Part shown: positions 1 to 7,080 of the stretch, in pieces
Numbering within the stretch: the stretch's first letter is position 1
How the letters are laid out: the number at the start of each line of letters is the position of its first letter
Assembly: GCA_937885165.1 (NCBI GenBank)
Contig: CAKZZJ010000002.1
Coordinates: 1 to 17,273 of the forward strand
Reading direction: 5' to 3'
DNA length: 17,273 nt
Origin: an uncultured Caryophanales bacterium
GTDB taxonomy: Bacteria > Bacillota_I > Bacilli_A > Acholeplasmatales > Anaeroplasmataceae
The notes under the pieces: generated by a model
Database searches by the model: none
Told to the model about the DNA's origin: nothing
Seen by the model: only the letters and a program-made list of their open reading frames with translations
Position numbers and translations under genes: made by a program

Positions 1-929
1 TCTCTAAATCAGGTACAACAACAGAACCCGCTATCGCTTTTAGAATATTTAAAGAATATATGGAAAAGCGTTATGGCAAAGAAGAAGCAAAAGAAAGAAT
101 TTATGCAACAACTGATAAAGCAAGAGGTGCTTTAAAGAACCTATCAGATGCTGAAGGATATGCTGAATTTGTAGTACCTGATGATGTAGGCGGCAGATAT
201 TCAGTATTAACTGCAGTTGGCCTACTTCCAATTGCCGCAAGCGGAGCTGATATAGATGCTATGATGCAGGGTGCAAAAGACGCATTTGAAAAATATCAAG
301 AAGAAGATGTAGATAAAAATGACGCACTTAAATATGCACTAATAAGAAATGTGTTATATAGAAGTGGCAAGAAGATTGAAATGCTTGTAAATTATGAACC
401 AAAATTAATTTATTTAAGCGAATGGTGGAAACAACTATATGGTGAATCTGAAGGTAAAGATGGCAAAGGTATCTGGATTACATCAGCATCATTCTCGACT
501 GATCTTCATTCATTAGGACAGATGATTCAGGAAGGTGAAAGAACTATTTTTGAAACAGTTGTTAATGTAGAAGAACCATTAAGAGAATTAAAAATCAAGG
601 AAACTCTAGACAATCTTGATGGACTTAATTTCCTTGCCGGAAAATCAATGGATTACGTAAATAAGATGGCAATGAACGGCACACTTCTTGCTCATGTTGA
701 TGGCGGTGTACCTAATATGAGAATTAACATCAAGAATATCAGTGCTTATACTTATGGGTATTTAGTATATTTCTTCGAATTTGCTTGTGGTGTATCAGCA
801 TATACCTTAGGTGTTAATCCATTTAATCAACCAGGCGTAGAATCATATAAAAAGAATATGTTCGCACTTCTTGGAAAACCTGGTTATGAGTCAATGCAAG
901 AAGAGTTATTAAAGAAATTAAATAAATAG
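1..929 (+). CDS. pgi: Glucose-6-phosphate isomerase, 5'-truncated by window edge
   Basis: Interconverts glucose 6-phosphate and fructose 6-phosphate in the cytoplasm (glycolysis/gluconeogenesis). The reading frame is open from the first complete codon at base 3, before the first ATG at 60, and begins with SKSGTTTEPAIAFR, the sugar-phosphate-binding signature of the family. Further family blocks are PDDVGGRYSVLTAVGLLP, YGESEGKDGKG (contains a catalytic-region Glu), STDLHSLGQ (active-site His) and NQPGVESYKK (C-terminal catalytic Lys). About 308 residues are present; bacterial Pgi of this type is about 450 residues, so roughly 140 N-terminal residues lie outside the window. The stop is TAG at 927-929, followed directly by a hairpin terminator. 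Nothing suggests a pseudogene. Metabolically it is where glucose phosphate from the downstream alpha-glucan genes would enter glycolysis, but it is a separate transcription unit. Confidence 0.97.
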   Translation, partial: SKSGTTTEPAIAFRIFKEYMEKRYGKEEAKERIYATTDKARGALKNLSDAEGYAEFVVPDDVGGRYSVLTAVGLLPIAASGADIDAMMQGAKDAFEKYQEEDVDKNDALKYALIRNVLYRSGKKIEMLVNYEPKLIYLSEWWKQLYGESEGKDGKGIWITSASFSTDLHSLGQMIQEGERTIFETVVNVEEPLRELKIKETLDNLDGLNFLAGKSMDYVNKMAMNGTLLAHVDGGVPNMRINIKNISAYTYGYLVYFFEFACGVSAYTLGVNPFNQPGVESYKKNMFALLGKPGYESMQEELLKKLNK

Positions 930-934
930 AAAGT

Positions 935-966
935 AATATGGATGAATTTGCATTCATCCATATTTT
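935..966 (+). terminator. Rho-independent terminator of pgi
   Basis: A perfect inverted repeat: ATATGGATGAAT (936-947), loop TTGC, ATTCATCCATAT (952-963), extendable by one A-T pair (935/964), followed by TTTT. It starts 6 bases after the pgi stop. Confidence 0.85.
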
Positions 967-977
967 ATGGTAGTAAA

Positions 978-2471
978 ATGAAAAAAGTAATAATAATTGG
1001 CGGTGGTGTTTCAGGAATGGCTGCAGGCATATATCTACATGATAACGGCTATGATGTAACACTATATGAAAAGCATAATATATGTGGTGGTTTATGTACA
1101 GGATATAAAAGAAAAAACAACAATATCGATGCATGTGCACACTTTATAGTCGGCACTTCCCAAAAGAGTGAATTATTTCCTTTATGGAAACATATAGGCG
1201 CTTTTGATGAAAACACTAAAATATATCCAACTGAATATTATTCCAAATATGATATAGATGGCAATATTATTACTTTTTATTCTGATTTAAATAAATTAAA
1301 AGCAGAATTATATAAATATGGTCCTGATGATAAAAGAAAAATAAATTCTTTTATTAGAGGTATTAAAAACTATCAAAGAGTAAAAATACCTACTAAAAAG
1401 CCAATTGATTTTATGAATATTTTTGAACTTACTGCGTATGGTCTTTCTATGTTTATTATGTTACCGAGATTAATAAAATATAAGCATACTTCAGTCACTG
1501 AATATGCTAATAAATTCAAATCTCCAATATTAAAAGAATTATTCTTAAGATTAATAGATATAAGATCAAATATTCATTCAGTATTTTATATGCTTCAAGC
1601 ATTTTCTAATGGTGATGCTGGTATGCCTGAAGGTGGAAGCTTAAAAATGGCTTTAAATATTGAAAAAAGATTTAAAGAATCAGACGGTAATATCCTTACA
1701 TCATCTGAAGTAGACAAAATAATTATAGAAGATAATAAAGCCAAGGGTATTAAACTTAAAAATGGTGGTATAGATTATGCTGATTATGTAATTTCTGCTA
1801 CAGATATGCATCATACATTATTTGATTTACTTGATAATAAATATCAGGATAAATATTACAATGAAAAATTTGAAAATAAGACTGCTAATCCTTTAAATAT
1901 TGTTTTATATGTAGTTTTAAATTATAAAACTAATGAATCTAAAATTGATAAAATGATCAATTTTGCCACAAAAGATTTAGATGTGTTAGGATATAAAATT
2001 TCTCATATTACAATAAGAAATTATATTTTTGATAAAAAATTAATTAATGATAATAATTATACTTTAACAACTATAATCAAAATTGATGATAAAACTGCTG
2101 ATAAAATATTTAATTTAAGTAAAGAAGAATATAAAGCATTCAAAAATAGTTTTGGCTTAAGAGTAAGAGAAGAAGTAAAAAATCATTTTGATTTAAATGA
2201 TGAAGAAATAGAATTAATTGATGTAGCAACACCTAAAACTTTTAATAGATATACTAATAGTTATAAGGGCTCATGGATGGCATTTTTAACCACTAAAAAA
2301 TCTAAAGGCTTATTGAAAAAAGGTTGTATAAGAGGTATTGATAATTTCTTTATGGCAGGCCAGTGGCTTATGCCGCCTGGAGGACTACCTATAGCGTTAT
2401 TTAATGGTAAGCATGCAGCCCAAAGAGTATGCAAAAAAGATAAAAAGAAATTTATAAATAAAGAACAATAA
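978..2471 (+). CDS. FAD-dependent oxidoreductase, phytoene desaturase/isomerase-like
   Basis: A 497-residue flavoprotein. The N-terminus is a dinucleotide-binding Rossmann fold with GGGVSGMAAG after a beta strand, then an acidic strand end (TLYEK) and GGLCTGY, as in the CrtI/amine-oxidase superfamily. The C-terminus has the second FAD-contact block, NFFMAGQWLMPPGGLPIAL. This layout is typical of phytoene desaturase, carotenoid isomerase and retinol-saturase-like proteins; substrate cannot be told. I chose ATG 978 rather than the in-frame ATG at 942 because the extra 12 codons would lie inside the pgi terminator hairpin and because 978 places the GxGxxG strand at the usual N-terminal position. 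No clear Shine-Dalgarno or promoter is visible in the 48 bases after pgi. No other carotenoid gene is present, so a carotenoid role is only one possibility. Confidence 0.85.
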   Translation: MKKVIIIGGGVSGMAAGIYLHDNGYDVTLYEKHNICGGLCTGYKRKNNNIDACAHFIVGTSQKSELFPLWKHIGAFDENTKIYPTEYYSKYDIDGNIITFYSDLNKLKAELYKYGPDDKRKINSFIRGIKNYQRVKIPTKKPIDFMNIFELTAYGLSMFIMLPRLIKYKHTSVTEYANKFKSPILKELFLRLIDIRSNIHSVFYMLQAFSNGDAGMPEGGSLKMALNIEKRFKESDGNILTSSEVDKIIIEDNKAKGIKLKNGGIDYADYVISATDMHHTLFDLLDNKYQDKYYNEKFENKTANPLNIVLYVVLNYKTNESKIDKMINFATKDLDVLGYKISHITIRNYIFDKKLINDNNYTLTTIIKIDDKTADKIFNLSKEEYKAFKNSFGLRVREEVKNHFDLNDEEIELIDVATPKTFNRYTNSYKGSWMAFLTTKKSKGLLKKGCIRGIDNFFMAGQWLMPPGGLPIALFNGKHAAQRVCKKDKKKFINKEQ

Positions 2472-2474
2472 AAA

Positions 2475-2510
2475 TAGTGCCAGATTTATAGGTTCTGGCA
2501 CTACTTTTAT
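2475..2510. terminator. Bidirectional terminator between convergent genes
   Basis: Ten-base-pair perfect stem TAGTGCCAGA (2475-2484) / TCTGGCACTA (2494-2503) with a 9-base loop. A T-rich tract follows on the plus strand. On the minus strand the stem is followed by a T run (the plus-strand A run at 2471-2474). It lies between the oxidoreductase stop (2471) and the Sel1 gene stop (2523), so it can serve both. Confidence 0.85.
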
Positions 2511-2522
2511 TTTTGAGAATAA

Positions 2523-3062
2523 TTATTTATTTTTCTTTAATTTTTTCTTTATTCTTTTAATATCTATATCTACTTCACTATAGCCATTATTGTTAGCTAA
2601 ATTATAATATTTTAAAGCTTCATTTAAATCTTTTTCTACACCATTTCCGTTTTCATATATCTCACCTAATGCATAATAAGCATCAACTGAATTTAATTCT
2701 GAAGCTTTTAAATAATATTTTAAGGCTTCATTTAAATCTATTTTTACACCATAACCATAATAATAAAAATCAGCAACCATATTTAAAGCTAATGGATCAT
2801 CATATTGTGATGCTTTAAGATAATATTTAAATGCTTCTTTATAATCTTTATTTATTCCATCACCATAAAAATAACATTCTCCTATCATGTAAAACGCAAT
2901 AGGATCATTATCTATAGATTTAAATAAAGTAAAAGCCTTATTTAAATCTTTTTTTATGCCTTCGCCATAATAATATCTGAAAGCTAATTCTTTTATAGCT
3001 TCTGTATCATTATTTTTAGTATATTCAATTAATTCATTTAATTCTAGTTCTTGATAATTCAT
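2523..3062 (-). CDS. Sel1-like repeat protein
   Basis: A 179-residue, probably cytoplasmic alpha-helical repeat protein without signal peptide or membrane segment. It consists of four Sel1-like (TPR-related) repeats at about residues 19-52, 54-88, 90-124 and 126-160. Each has the pattern A-x-x-x-[LMI]-[AG]-x-x-[YF]-x-x-G-x-G-[IV]-x-x-D-x-x-[EK]-A-x-x-x-[YF]. A lysine-rich tail follows (IKRIKKKLKKNK region). Such repeats are protein-interaction scaffolds; no partner can be inferred and no catalytic motif is present. The start ATG (3062-3060) has an AAGG ribosome-binding site about 6 bases upstream on the minus strand. It is transcribed alone, between a terminator on each side. The repeats are very alike in sequence (NEALKYY twice, KYYLKAS twice), suggesting recent internal duplication. 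Confidence 0.9.
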   Translation of the reverse strand: MNYQELELNELIEYTKNNDTEAIKELAFRYYYGEGIKKDLNKAFTLFKSIDNDPIAFYMIGECYFYGDGINKDYKEAFKYYLKASQYDDPLALNMVADFYYYGYGVKIDLNEALKYYLKASELNSVDAYYALGEIYENGNGVEKDLNEALKYYNLANNNGYSEVDIDIKRIKKKLKKNK

Positions 3063-3096
3063 ATTATGCCTTATTTCTTTTTATAGTTACATTTTT

Positions 3097-3125
3097 ATTT
3101 TATATTTAAATAACATTAATGTAAA
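3097..3125 (-). promoter_or_regulatory. Candidate promoter of the Sel1 gene
   Basis: On the minus strand TTTACA (3125-3120), a 17-base spacer, then TAAAAT (3102-3097), about 35 bases before the start codon. The -35 box touches the T-tract of the upstream galactanase terminator. The region is very AT-rich, so chance matches are easy. Confidence 0.4.
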
Positions 3126-3155
3126 GAAAAAAGGATCCACATGAAAGTGAATCCT
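3126..3155 (-). terminator. Terminator of the galactanase gene
   Basis: On the minus strand AGGATTCAC (3155-3147), loop of 6, GTGGATCCT (3140-3132), with one internal mismatch, then a run of about five T. It begins 15 bases after the galactanase stop codon. Confidence 0.8.
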
Positions 3156-3169
3156 CATAATTTTAGGTT

Positions 3170-5200
3170 TTATTTTTCTACTATATAATTTAATAGTGCA
3201 TCATCAATTTGGCCCCACGCACCATTACCAGAACCTGAACATTTAACGTAGATTCCGACTTCTATTTTATCACCAGATGTATAACTAAATTTATCGATTT
3301 TCATTGTATTCCAATTTCCATAAGATGTAATATCACCTTTTGCCTTAGCGATGATTTCTCCATTTATTTTAACAAAAGCATAAATGTCTGTATCGCCTGC
3401 ATCACCGCCCATAATAGAAATTGCAAATTTATAATTTCCAGTAGGTAAATCTTCAATTTCTTGGAATAACTCAAATTCAACGTTATTTGTTCCTTCAGCC
3501 CAAAAATGGTAGTGGTAATTTCCTGTTAAGGAATCTGTTGCTTTATTTTCGATATAAAGCTCGTTAGAATTCTTAATTGCGTTAATTTGCCATTTTCCCA
3601 TTTCGCCTGATTCAAAACTATAATCATCAACATAATTAAATTCAACCATTGAAATATAGCATACTGTTTCAAAACCTGATGCTTCACCAACAACTTTATA
3701 TTTTGCAACACCATTTGTTTTTAAATATGCTTTTGCAGCATCATCAACGGTATCTAATACCTTTGTTAAAGAAGTATCATCATTTACTTTATATATTGTT
3801 TTCCAGCTGACTGATAGAGCTTTTTTAGAGTCATCTGTATAGATTGCATTAACAGTTGATGGGAATTCAACTTCATCAGTGAAGGCTTTGATTAATGTTA
3901 TATCTTCAGTTGAATCAATAACTGGAGTTAATTCATTGCCTTTTTTCATTAGCCCAAATACTTTTAGTGATTCAAGCGGTTTACCGTTTTTATCGAAGAA
4001 GGCCTGGTTATCTACTGCACAACCACCATAATATTTTCCTGCATCATTTGGATCATACTCTTTTGCATAAGATGAAGCCCATCCTGAACCATATTTTTCC
4101 CATAAGGCGCTATTTTCTTCCCATGAACTATATCCTACACCAATCCATGTGCCTTCCCAGTAGAATACACCACAGCCATTTTTAACATTATTCTTTACTG
4201 TATCTACTACATTTCTTACTGAATTTGCTTGACCTTGTATAGTGAATGGATAAAATTTATCAAAAGCACCACCATCAGATATTGTATTTCCGGAAAAATC
4301 ATAATCTTCAGAAGTGAAAGCATATGATGTCTCTAAAACCATCATTTTTTTATTATATTTTTCAGCAATACCATTTAATACAGTACTTAAATTCTCTAAT
4401 GTTCCATGCCAATATGGATAATATGATGAACCAAATACATCATAATCAACATTGTAGTACTTAAGCTTTGAAGCGTAATCTGAATAATTAGTTACTTTTT
4501 CAGGGTTAGCAAAATGAACTGCAACAAGGGCGTTAGGGAATACTTCTCTAACGGCTTTTGAACCATTTGACATTAGGCTACAAATGTATGCCCATACTTT
4601 AGTTCCACACATATAACCATTTGTTTCATTACCAACCTGAACCATGCCTACTTCTATGCCTTCATTTTTTAATTTTTTAAGTGAATCTTTTGTATATTCA
4701 TATAGAGCCTTAGGCATTTCTTCTTCATAGTCTAGATTTTTCCAAGCTTTTGGAACCATTTGTTTTGCTGGATCAGCCCAAAAATCAGAATAGTGGAAGT
4801 CAACATTTAGTTTCATCCCATATTTAGTAGCACGCTTACCAATTTCAATTGCAGTATTAATGTCACAGTTTCCACCACCATAGCCATTTCCATTAGCATC
4901 ATAAGGGTCGTTCCATACTCTAACTCTAATGCAATTTATGCCATTTTGTGCAAGTGTTTTAAAAACATCTTGTTCTGAGCCATCAAAATTGTAGTATTTA
5001 ACCCCGCTATTTTCTAGGGAAATAACTTGGCTTGAATCCATCCCTAATACAAAATCATCATCTAAATTATCAACCTTTTTAACATAAAGAGAATTAGATG
5101 ATACATTTACTTCCTGTATTTCTTTTTCGATAGTTTTACCACATGATGCTAAAGATAAAACACAGAATAAAGATAGAAGTATCATTCCAATTTTTTTCAT
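3170..5200 (-). CDS. Endo-beta-1,4-galactanase lipoprotein (GH53) with CBM61-like domain
   Basis: Predicted to cleave beta-1,4-galactan side chains of pectin (type I arabinogalactan) at the cell surface. The 676-residue product starts with a lipoprotein signal ending in LASC, lipidated Cys20. Residues about 50-420 are a GH53 catalytic domain: FVLGMDSSQV, INCIRVRVWNDP, VDFHYSDFWADP, acid/base Glu192 in VQVGNETNG and nucleophile Glu290 in MVLETSYAF. Residues about 430-515 resemble a bacterial Ig-like domain (VSWKTI), and about 525-672 resemble the galactan-binding module CBM61 found behind other GH53 enzymes (SFESGEMGKW, NYHYHFWAEG). The start has a strong AGGAGGTT site. It is monocistronic and divergent from the maltodextrin-type operon, with a LacI/CcpA-like box overlapping its leader. 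No galactan-oligosaccharide transporter or beta-galactosidase lies nearby in this window. Confidence 0.95.
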   Translation of the reverse strand: MKKIGMILLSLFCVLSLASCGKTIEKEIQEVNVSSNSLYVKKVDNLDDDFVLGMDSSQVISLENSGVKYYNFDGSEQDVFKTLAQNGINCIRVRVWNDPYDANGNGYGGGNCDINTAIEIGKRATKYGMKLNVDFHYSDFWADPAKQMVPKAWKNLDYEEEMPKALYEYTKDSLKKLKNEGIEVGMVQVGNETNGYMCGTKVWAYICSLMSNGSKAVREVFPNALVAVHFANPEKVTNYSDYASKLKYYNVDYDVFGSSYYPYWHGTLENLSTVLNGIAEKYNKKMMVLETSYAFTSEDYDFSGNTISDGGAFDKFYPFTIQGQANSVRNVVDTVKNNVKNGCGVFYWEGTWIGVGYSSWEENSALWEKYGSGWASSYAKEYDPNDAGKYYGGCAVDNQAFFDKNGKPLESLKVFGLMKKGNELTPVIDSTEDITLIKAFTDEVEFPSTVNAIYTDDSKKALSVSWKTIYKVNDDTSLTKVLDTVDDAAKAYLKTNGVAKYKVVGEASGFETVCYISMVEFNYVDDYSFESGEMGKWQINAIKNSNELYIENKATDSLTGNYHYHFWAEGTNNVEFELFQEIEDLPTGNYKFAISIMGGDAGDTDIYAFVKINGEIIAKAKGDITSYGNWNTMKIDKFSYTSGDKIEVGIYVKCSGSGNGAWGQIDDALLNYIVEK

Positions 5201-5208
5201 ATAACCTC

Positions 5209-5222
5209 CTAAAACGTTTTCA
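5209..5222 (-). promoter_or_regulatory. LacI/CcpA-type operator-like box in galactanase leader
   Basis: Minus-strand TGAAAACGTTTTAG contains the perfect palindrome AAAACGTTTT (5211-5220) and matches the cre consensus TGWNANCGNTNWCA at 12 of 14 positions. It lies just downstream of the predicted start point and abuts the AGGAGG ribosome-binding site, a position that suits repression. Whether CcpA or a dedicated LacI-family repressor binds cannot be told. Confidence 0.5.
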
Positions 5223-5233
5223 ATTTACTATCA

Positions 5234-5261
5234 ATTATAAAATAAAATTTAATTTTTTCAA
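5234..5261 (-). promoter_or_regulatory. Promoter of the galactanase gene
   Basis: On the minus strand TTGAAA (5261-5256), 16-base spacer, TATAAT (5239-5234), placing transcription start near 5227, about 27 bases before the ATG. Two near-consensus sigma-A hexamers at good spacing. Confidence 0.7.
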
Positions 5262-5323
5262 CATACAAATTAAAAAAATCCTTTATAAATAGATAAAAAT
5301 CGTAGATTTTTTAAAAAAATGGC

Positions 5324-5352
5324 TTGACAAAGGCATACGGGGGGGGTATAAT
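5324..5352 (+). promoter_or_regulatory. Consensus sigma-A promoter of the ABC transporter operon
   Basis: TTGACA (5324-5329), exactly 17 bases, TATAAT (5347-5352): both hexamers are perfect consensus. The spacer ends in a run of eight G (5339-5346) touching the -10 box. Start of transcription should fall near 5358-5360, giving a leader of about 55 bases that begins with two operator-like boxes. Confidence 0.85.
5339..5346 (+). repeat. G8 homopolymer inside promoter spacer
   Basis: Eight consecutive G in a very AT-rich intergenic region, lying wholly between the -35 and -10 hexamers. At length eight the spacer is the optimal 17 bases. Gain or loss of G by slipped-strand mispairing would change spacing and promoter strength. 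Confidence 0.9.
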
Positions 5353-5364
5353 TCTTAAACGAAA

Positions 5365-5391
5365 AGAAAGCGTTTTCTGATAACGCTTACA
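5365..5391 (+). promoter_or_regulatory. Two abutting cre/LacI-family operator-like boxes
   Basis: Box 1, AGAAAGCGTTTTCT (5365-5378), matches the cre consensus TGWNANCGNTNWCA at 12 of 14 positions and is nearly palindromic. Box 2, TGATAACGCTTACA (5378-5391), matches at all 14. Their centres are 13 bases apart, and both lie just after the predicted transcription start, where a bound repressor would block clearance or elongation. Likely binders are CcpA (carbon catabolite repression) or a MalR-like LacI-family repressor; neither is encoded in the window. Confidence 0.65.
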
Positions 5392-5412
5392 AAAAACACG
5401 TAGTGAAAGGAA

Positions 5413-6981
5413 ATGAATGGAAAAATGAAATTCAACAAAAAAATCATGCTATTAGGTTTAGCTGGTGCAGCAACTTTAGGCCTTGCTTCATGTGGCGAAC
5501 AAGCAGTTACTGGTACATATGATTTAAAAGTATGGGCTCCAGAAGCAGCACTAGAATTAACTGAAACGCAAATCAAAGAGTTTGAAGCTCAAAATGATGG
5601 TTTAACATTAAACCTAACAATCGAAAAAGTTGGCGAAGGAGATGCAGCAACTTCAATGATTACAGACGTTGAAAATGGTGCTGATATATATTTCTTTGCT
5701 CAAGACCAATTAACAAGATTAGTTGAAGCAAGAGCTTTAGCAAAAGTTGGTTCAAGTGTTCAAACTTGGATATCTGAAAATAATGACGCAGCATCTGTTT
5801 CTGCATCATCAACTCAGGGCTCAACTTATTGTTACCCACTTACTTCAGATAACGGTTATTTCATGTATTATGATAAGAGCGTTATTACTAATGCAGCACA
5901 TCTTGATTCACTTGAAGATTTAATCGCTGACTGTGAAGCAGCTAACAGATTATTCTCATTTCAACTTGAAGGTTCTGGATGGTACAATGCATCATTCTTC
6001 TTCGCAGCTGGTGCAACTTCAGTTTGGTCACAAGATAGTGATGGTAAATGGTCTGCAACAGATAATTATGATTCTGATGCTGGTGTTATTGCAGTTAAAG
6101 GTATGCAAAAATTATTAAAATCTACATGCTACAATAATACAAGTGGTGCTCCAGATGCATTCGCAAAAGAAGGAGCTCAAAAATCAGCTATCGTTGTATC
6201 TGGTACTTGGGATGCAGCAACAACTCAAGAAGTTTTAGGTGCAAATTATGCAGCAACTGATCTTCCTTCATTCACAGTTGACGGAAAATCATATGAACTT
6301 GGTTCATTTGTTGGTTGTAAATTATTGGGTACTAAACCTCAGACTGATGTAAATAAAGCATACATGGTTCAAAGACTTGCTCAATATTTAACTGGCGAAG
6401 ATTGCCAAAAGAAGAGATTTGAAGAATTACAATGGGGTCCATCAAATGTTAATGCACAAAAGATGGATGCAGTAAAAGAAAATGTAGCTTTATCAGCTTT
6501 AGCACTTCAAAAATCTCATAAATCAGTATATGTTCAAGGTCAATATCCTGGTCAATGGTGGGATATTTCTAAAGCTATCGCAACTGCAGCAAAGACTGCT
6601 TCAACTGATGAAGAAATTAAGTCAGCTTTAAAGATTTATAGTACAGCAGTTACAACAATTTGCTCAACTACAACTAAACCAGTTGCTGAAAGAGCATATT
6701 CAGTTATTGGCGGTATGAATGATGATGGTTGGGAAACAGATATAGCAATGACAAAGGCTTCTGATTCATTAACTTGGACATCTTCTGCAATTACATTTGC
6801 TGAAGGCGATGAATTCAAAGTTAGAGCTGATGCTAACTGGGATACATCTTATGGCGCAGATAATGGTAGTAGTAATGTAGTAGTTAAAGTTACAGGATCA
6901 TATAAGGTTGTATTTACAATTTTAACTCAAGATGCAGATGGCGAACCAACTACTTGGTCAATTGAATTAGTTGCAGCTTAA
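5413..6981 (+). CDS. Maltodextrin-type ABC substrate-binding lipoprotein with C-terminal CBM-like domain
   Basis: Surface lipoprotein that captures sugars for the two permeases encoded downstream; malto-oligosaccharides are the likely ligand from the amylase and pullulanase nearby. Signal peptide ends in LASC (Cys27 from ATG 5413). The body (about residues 33-420) is a family-1 extracellular solute-binding protein: LKVWAP, ENGADIYFFAQDQLTRLVEA, TSDNGYFMYYDKSV, VSGTWDA, and the YPGQWWDIS block. The last 95 residues (about 428-522: YSVIGGMNDDGW, WTSSAITFAEGDEFKVRAD) are not part of a normal MalE and resemble SusE/SusF-type starch-binding beta domains. The ATG at 5413 is only 2-3 bases from AAAGGA; in-frame ATG 5425 (MKFNKK) is an alternative start that makes a more usual signal peptide. 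First gene of the operon, followed by a hairpin. Confidence 0.9.
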   Translation: MNGKMKFNKKIMLLGLAGAATLGLASCGEQAVTGTYDLKVWAPEAALELTETQIKEFEAQNDGLTLNLTIEKVGEGDAATSMITDVENGADIYFFAQDQLTRLVEARALAKVGSSVQTWISENNDAASVSASSTQGSTYCYPLTSDNGYFMYYDKSVITNAAHLDSLEDLIADCEAANRLFSFQLEGSGWYNASFFFAAGATSVWSQDSDGKWSATDNYDSDAGVIAVKGMQKLLKSTCYNNTSGAPDAFAKEGAQKSAIVVSGTWDAATTQEVLGANYAATDLPSFTVDGKSYELGSFVGCKLLGTKPQTDVNKAYMVQRLAQYLTGEDCQKKRFEELQWGPSNVNAQKMDAVKENVALSALALQKSHKSVYVQGQYPGQWWDISKAIATAAKTASTDEEIKSALKIYSTAVTTICSTTTKPVAERAYSVIGGMNDDGWETDIAMTKASDSLTWTSSAITFAEGDEFKVRADANWDTSYGADNGSSNVVVKVTGSYKVVFTILTQDADGEPTTWSIELVAA

Positions 6982-7021
6982 TATTTAAAACTATTTTAGA
7001 TAGAAATAAGTCTAAAGTATT

Positions 7022-7065
7022 AATAGGCAGGTTAGAGGTCGTATACCTAAGACCTGCCTATTTCA
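7022..7065 (+). terminator. Intercistronic hairpin, likely attenuator or mRNA stabiliser
   Basis: Eleven perfect base pairs AATAGGCAGGT (7022-7032) / ACCTGCCTATT (7052-7062), with four more pairs inside after a short mismatch (AGGT/ACCT) and a CGTAT loop. Only a weak T tract (TTTC) follows, so termination should be partial. Placed after the binding-protein gene and before the permeases, it fits the common arrangement giving excess binding protein over membrane components. Confidence 0.7.
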
Positions 7066-7080
7066 ATTAGAGGAGGTTGT

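Noticed and set aside
60..62. ATG at 60 as the start of pgi
   Set aside because: The same frame is open back to the window edge and encodes the SKSGTTTEP signature upstream, so it is an internal Met.
942..977. In-frame upstream ATG for the FAD oxidoreductase
   Set aside because: It lies in the pgi terminator stem and has no ribosome-binding site; the 12 extra residues precede the usual N-terminal strand.
2523..3062. Near-identical segments in the Sel1 gene as a DNA repeat array or CRISPR
   Set aside because: The periodicity is about 108 bases and matches four Sel1 protein repeats in one open frame; there are no spacers.
3526..4185. Open frames opposite or alongside the galactanase coding sequence
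   Set aside because: Low-complexity shadow frames without ribosome-binding sites, fully inside a well-supported gene.
5295..5317. AAAAATC GTA GATTTTT inverted repeat upstream of the transporter promoter
   Set aside because: Only seven A/T-dominated pairs with a three-base loop in a very AT-rich stretch; no gene ends nearby on either strand that would need a terminator.
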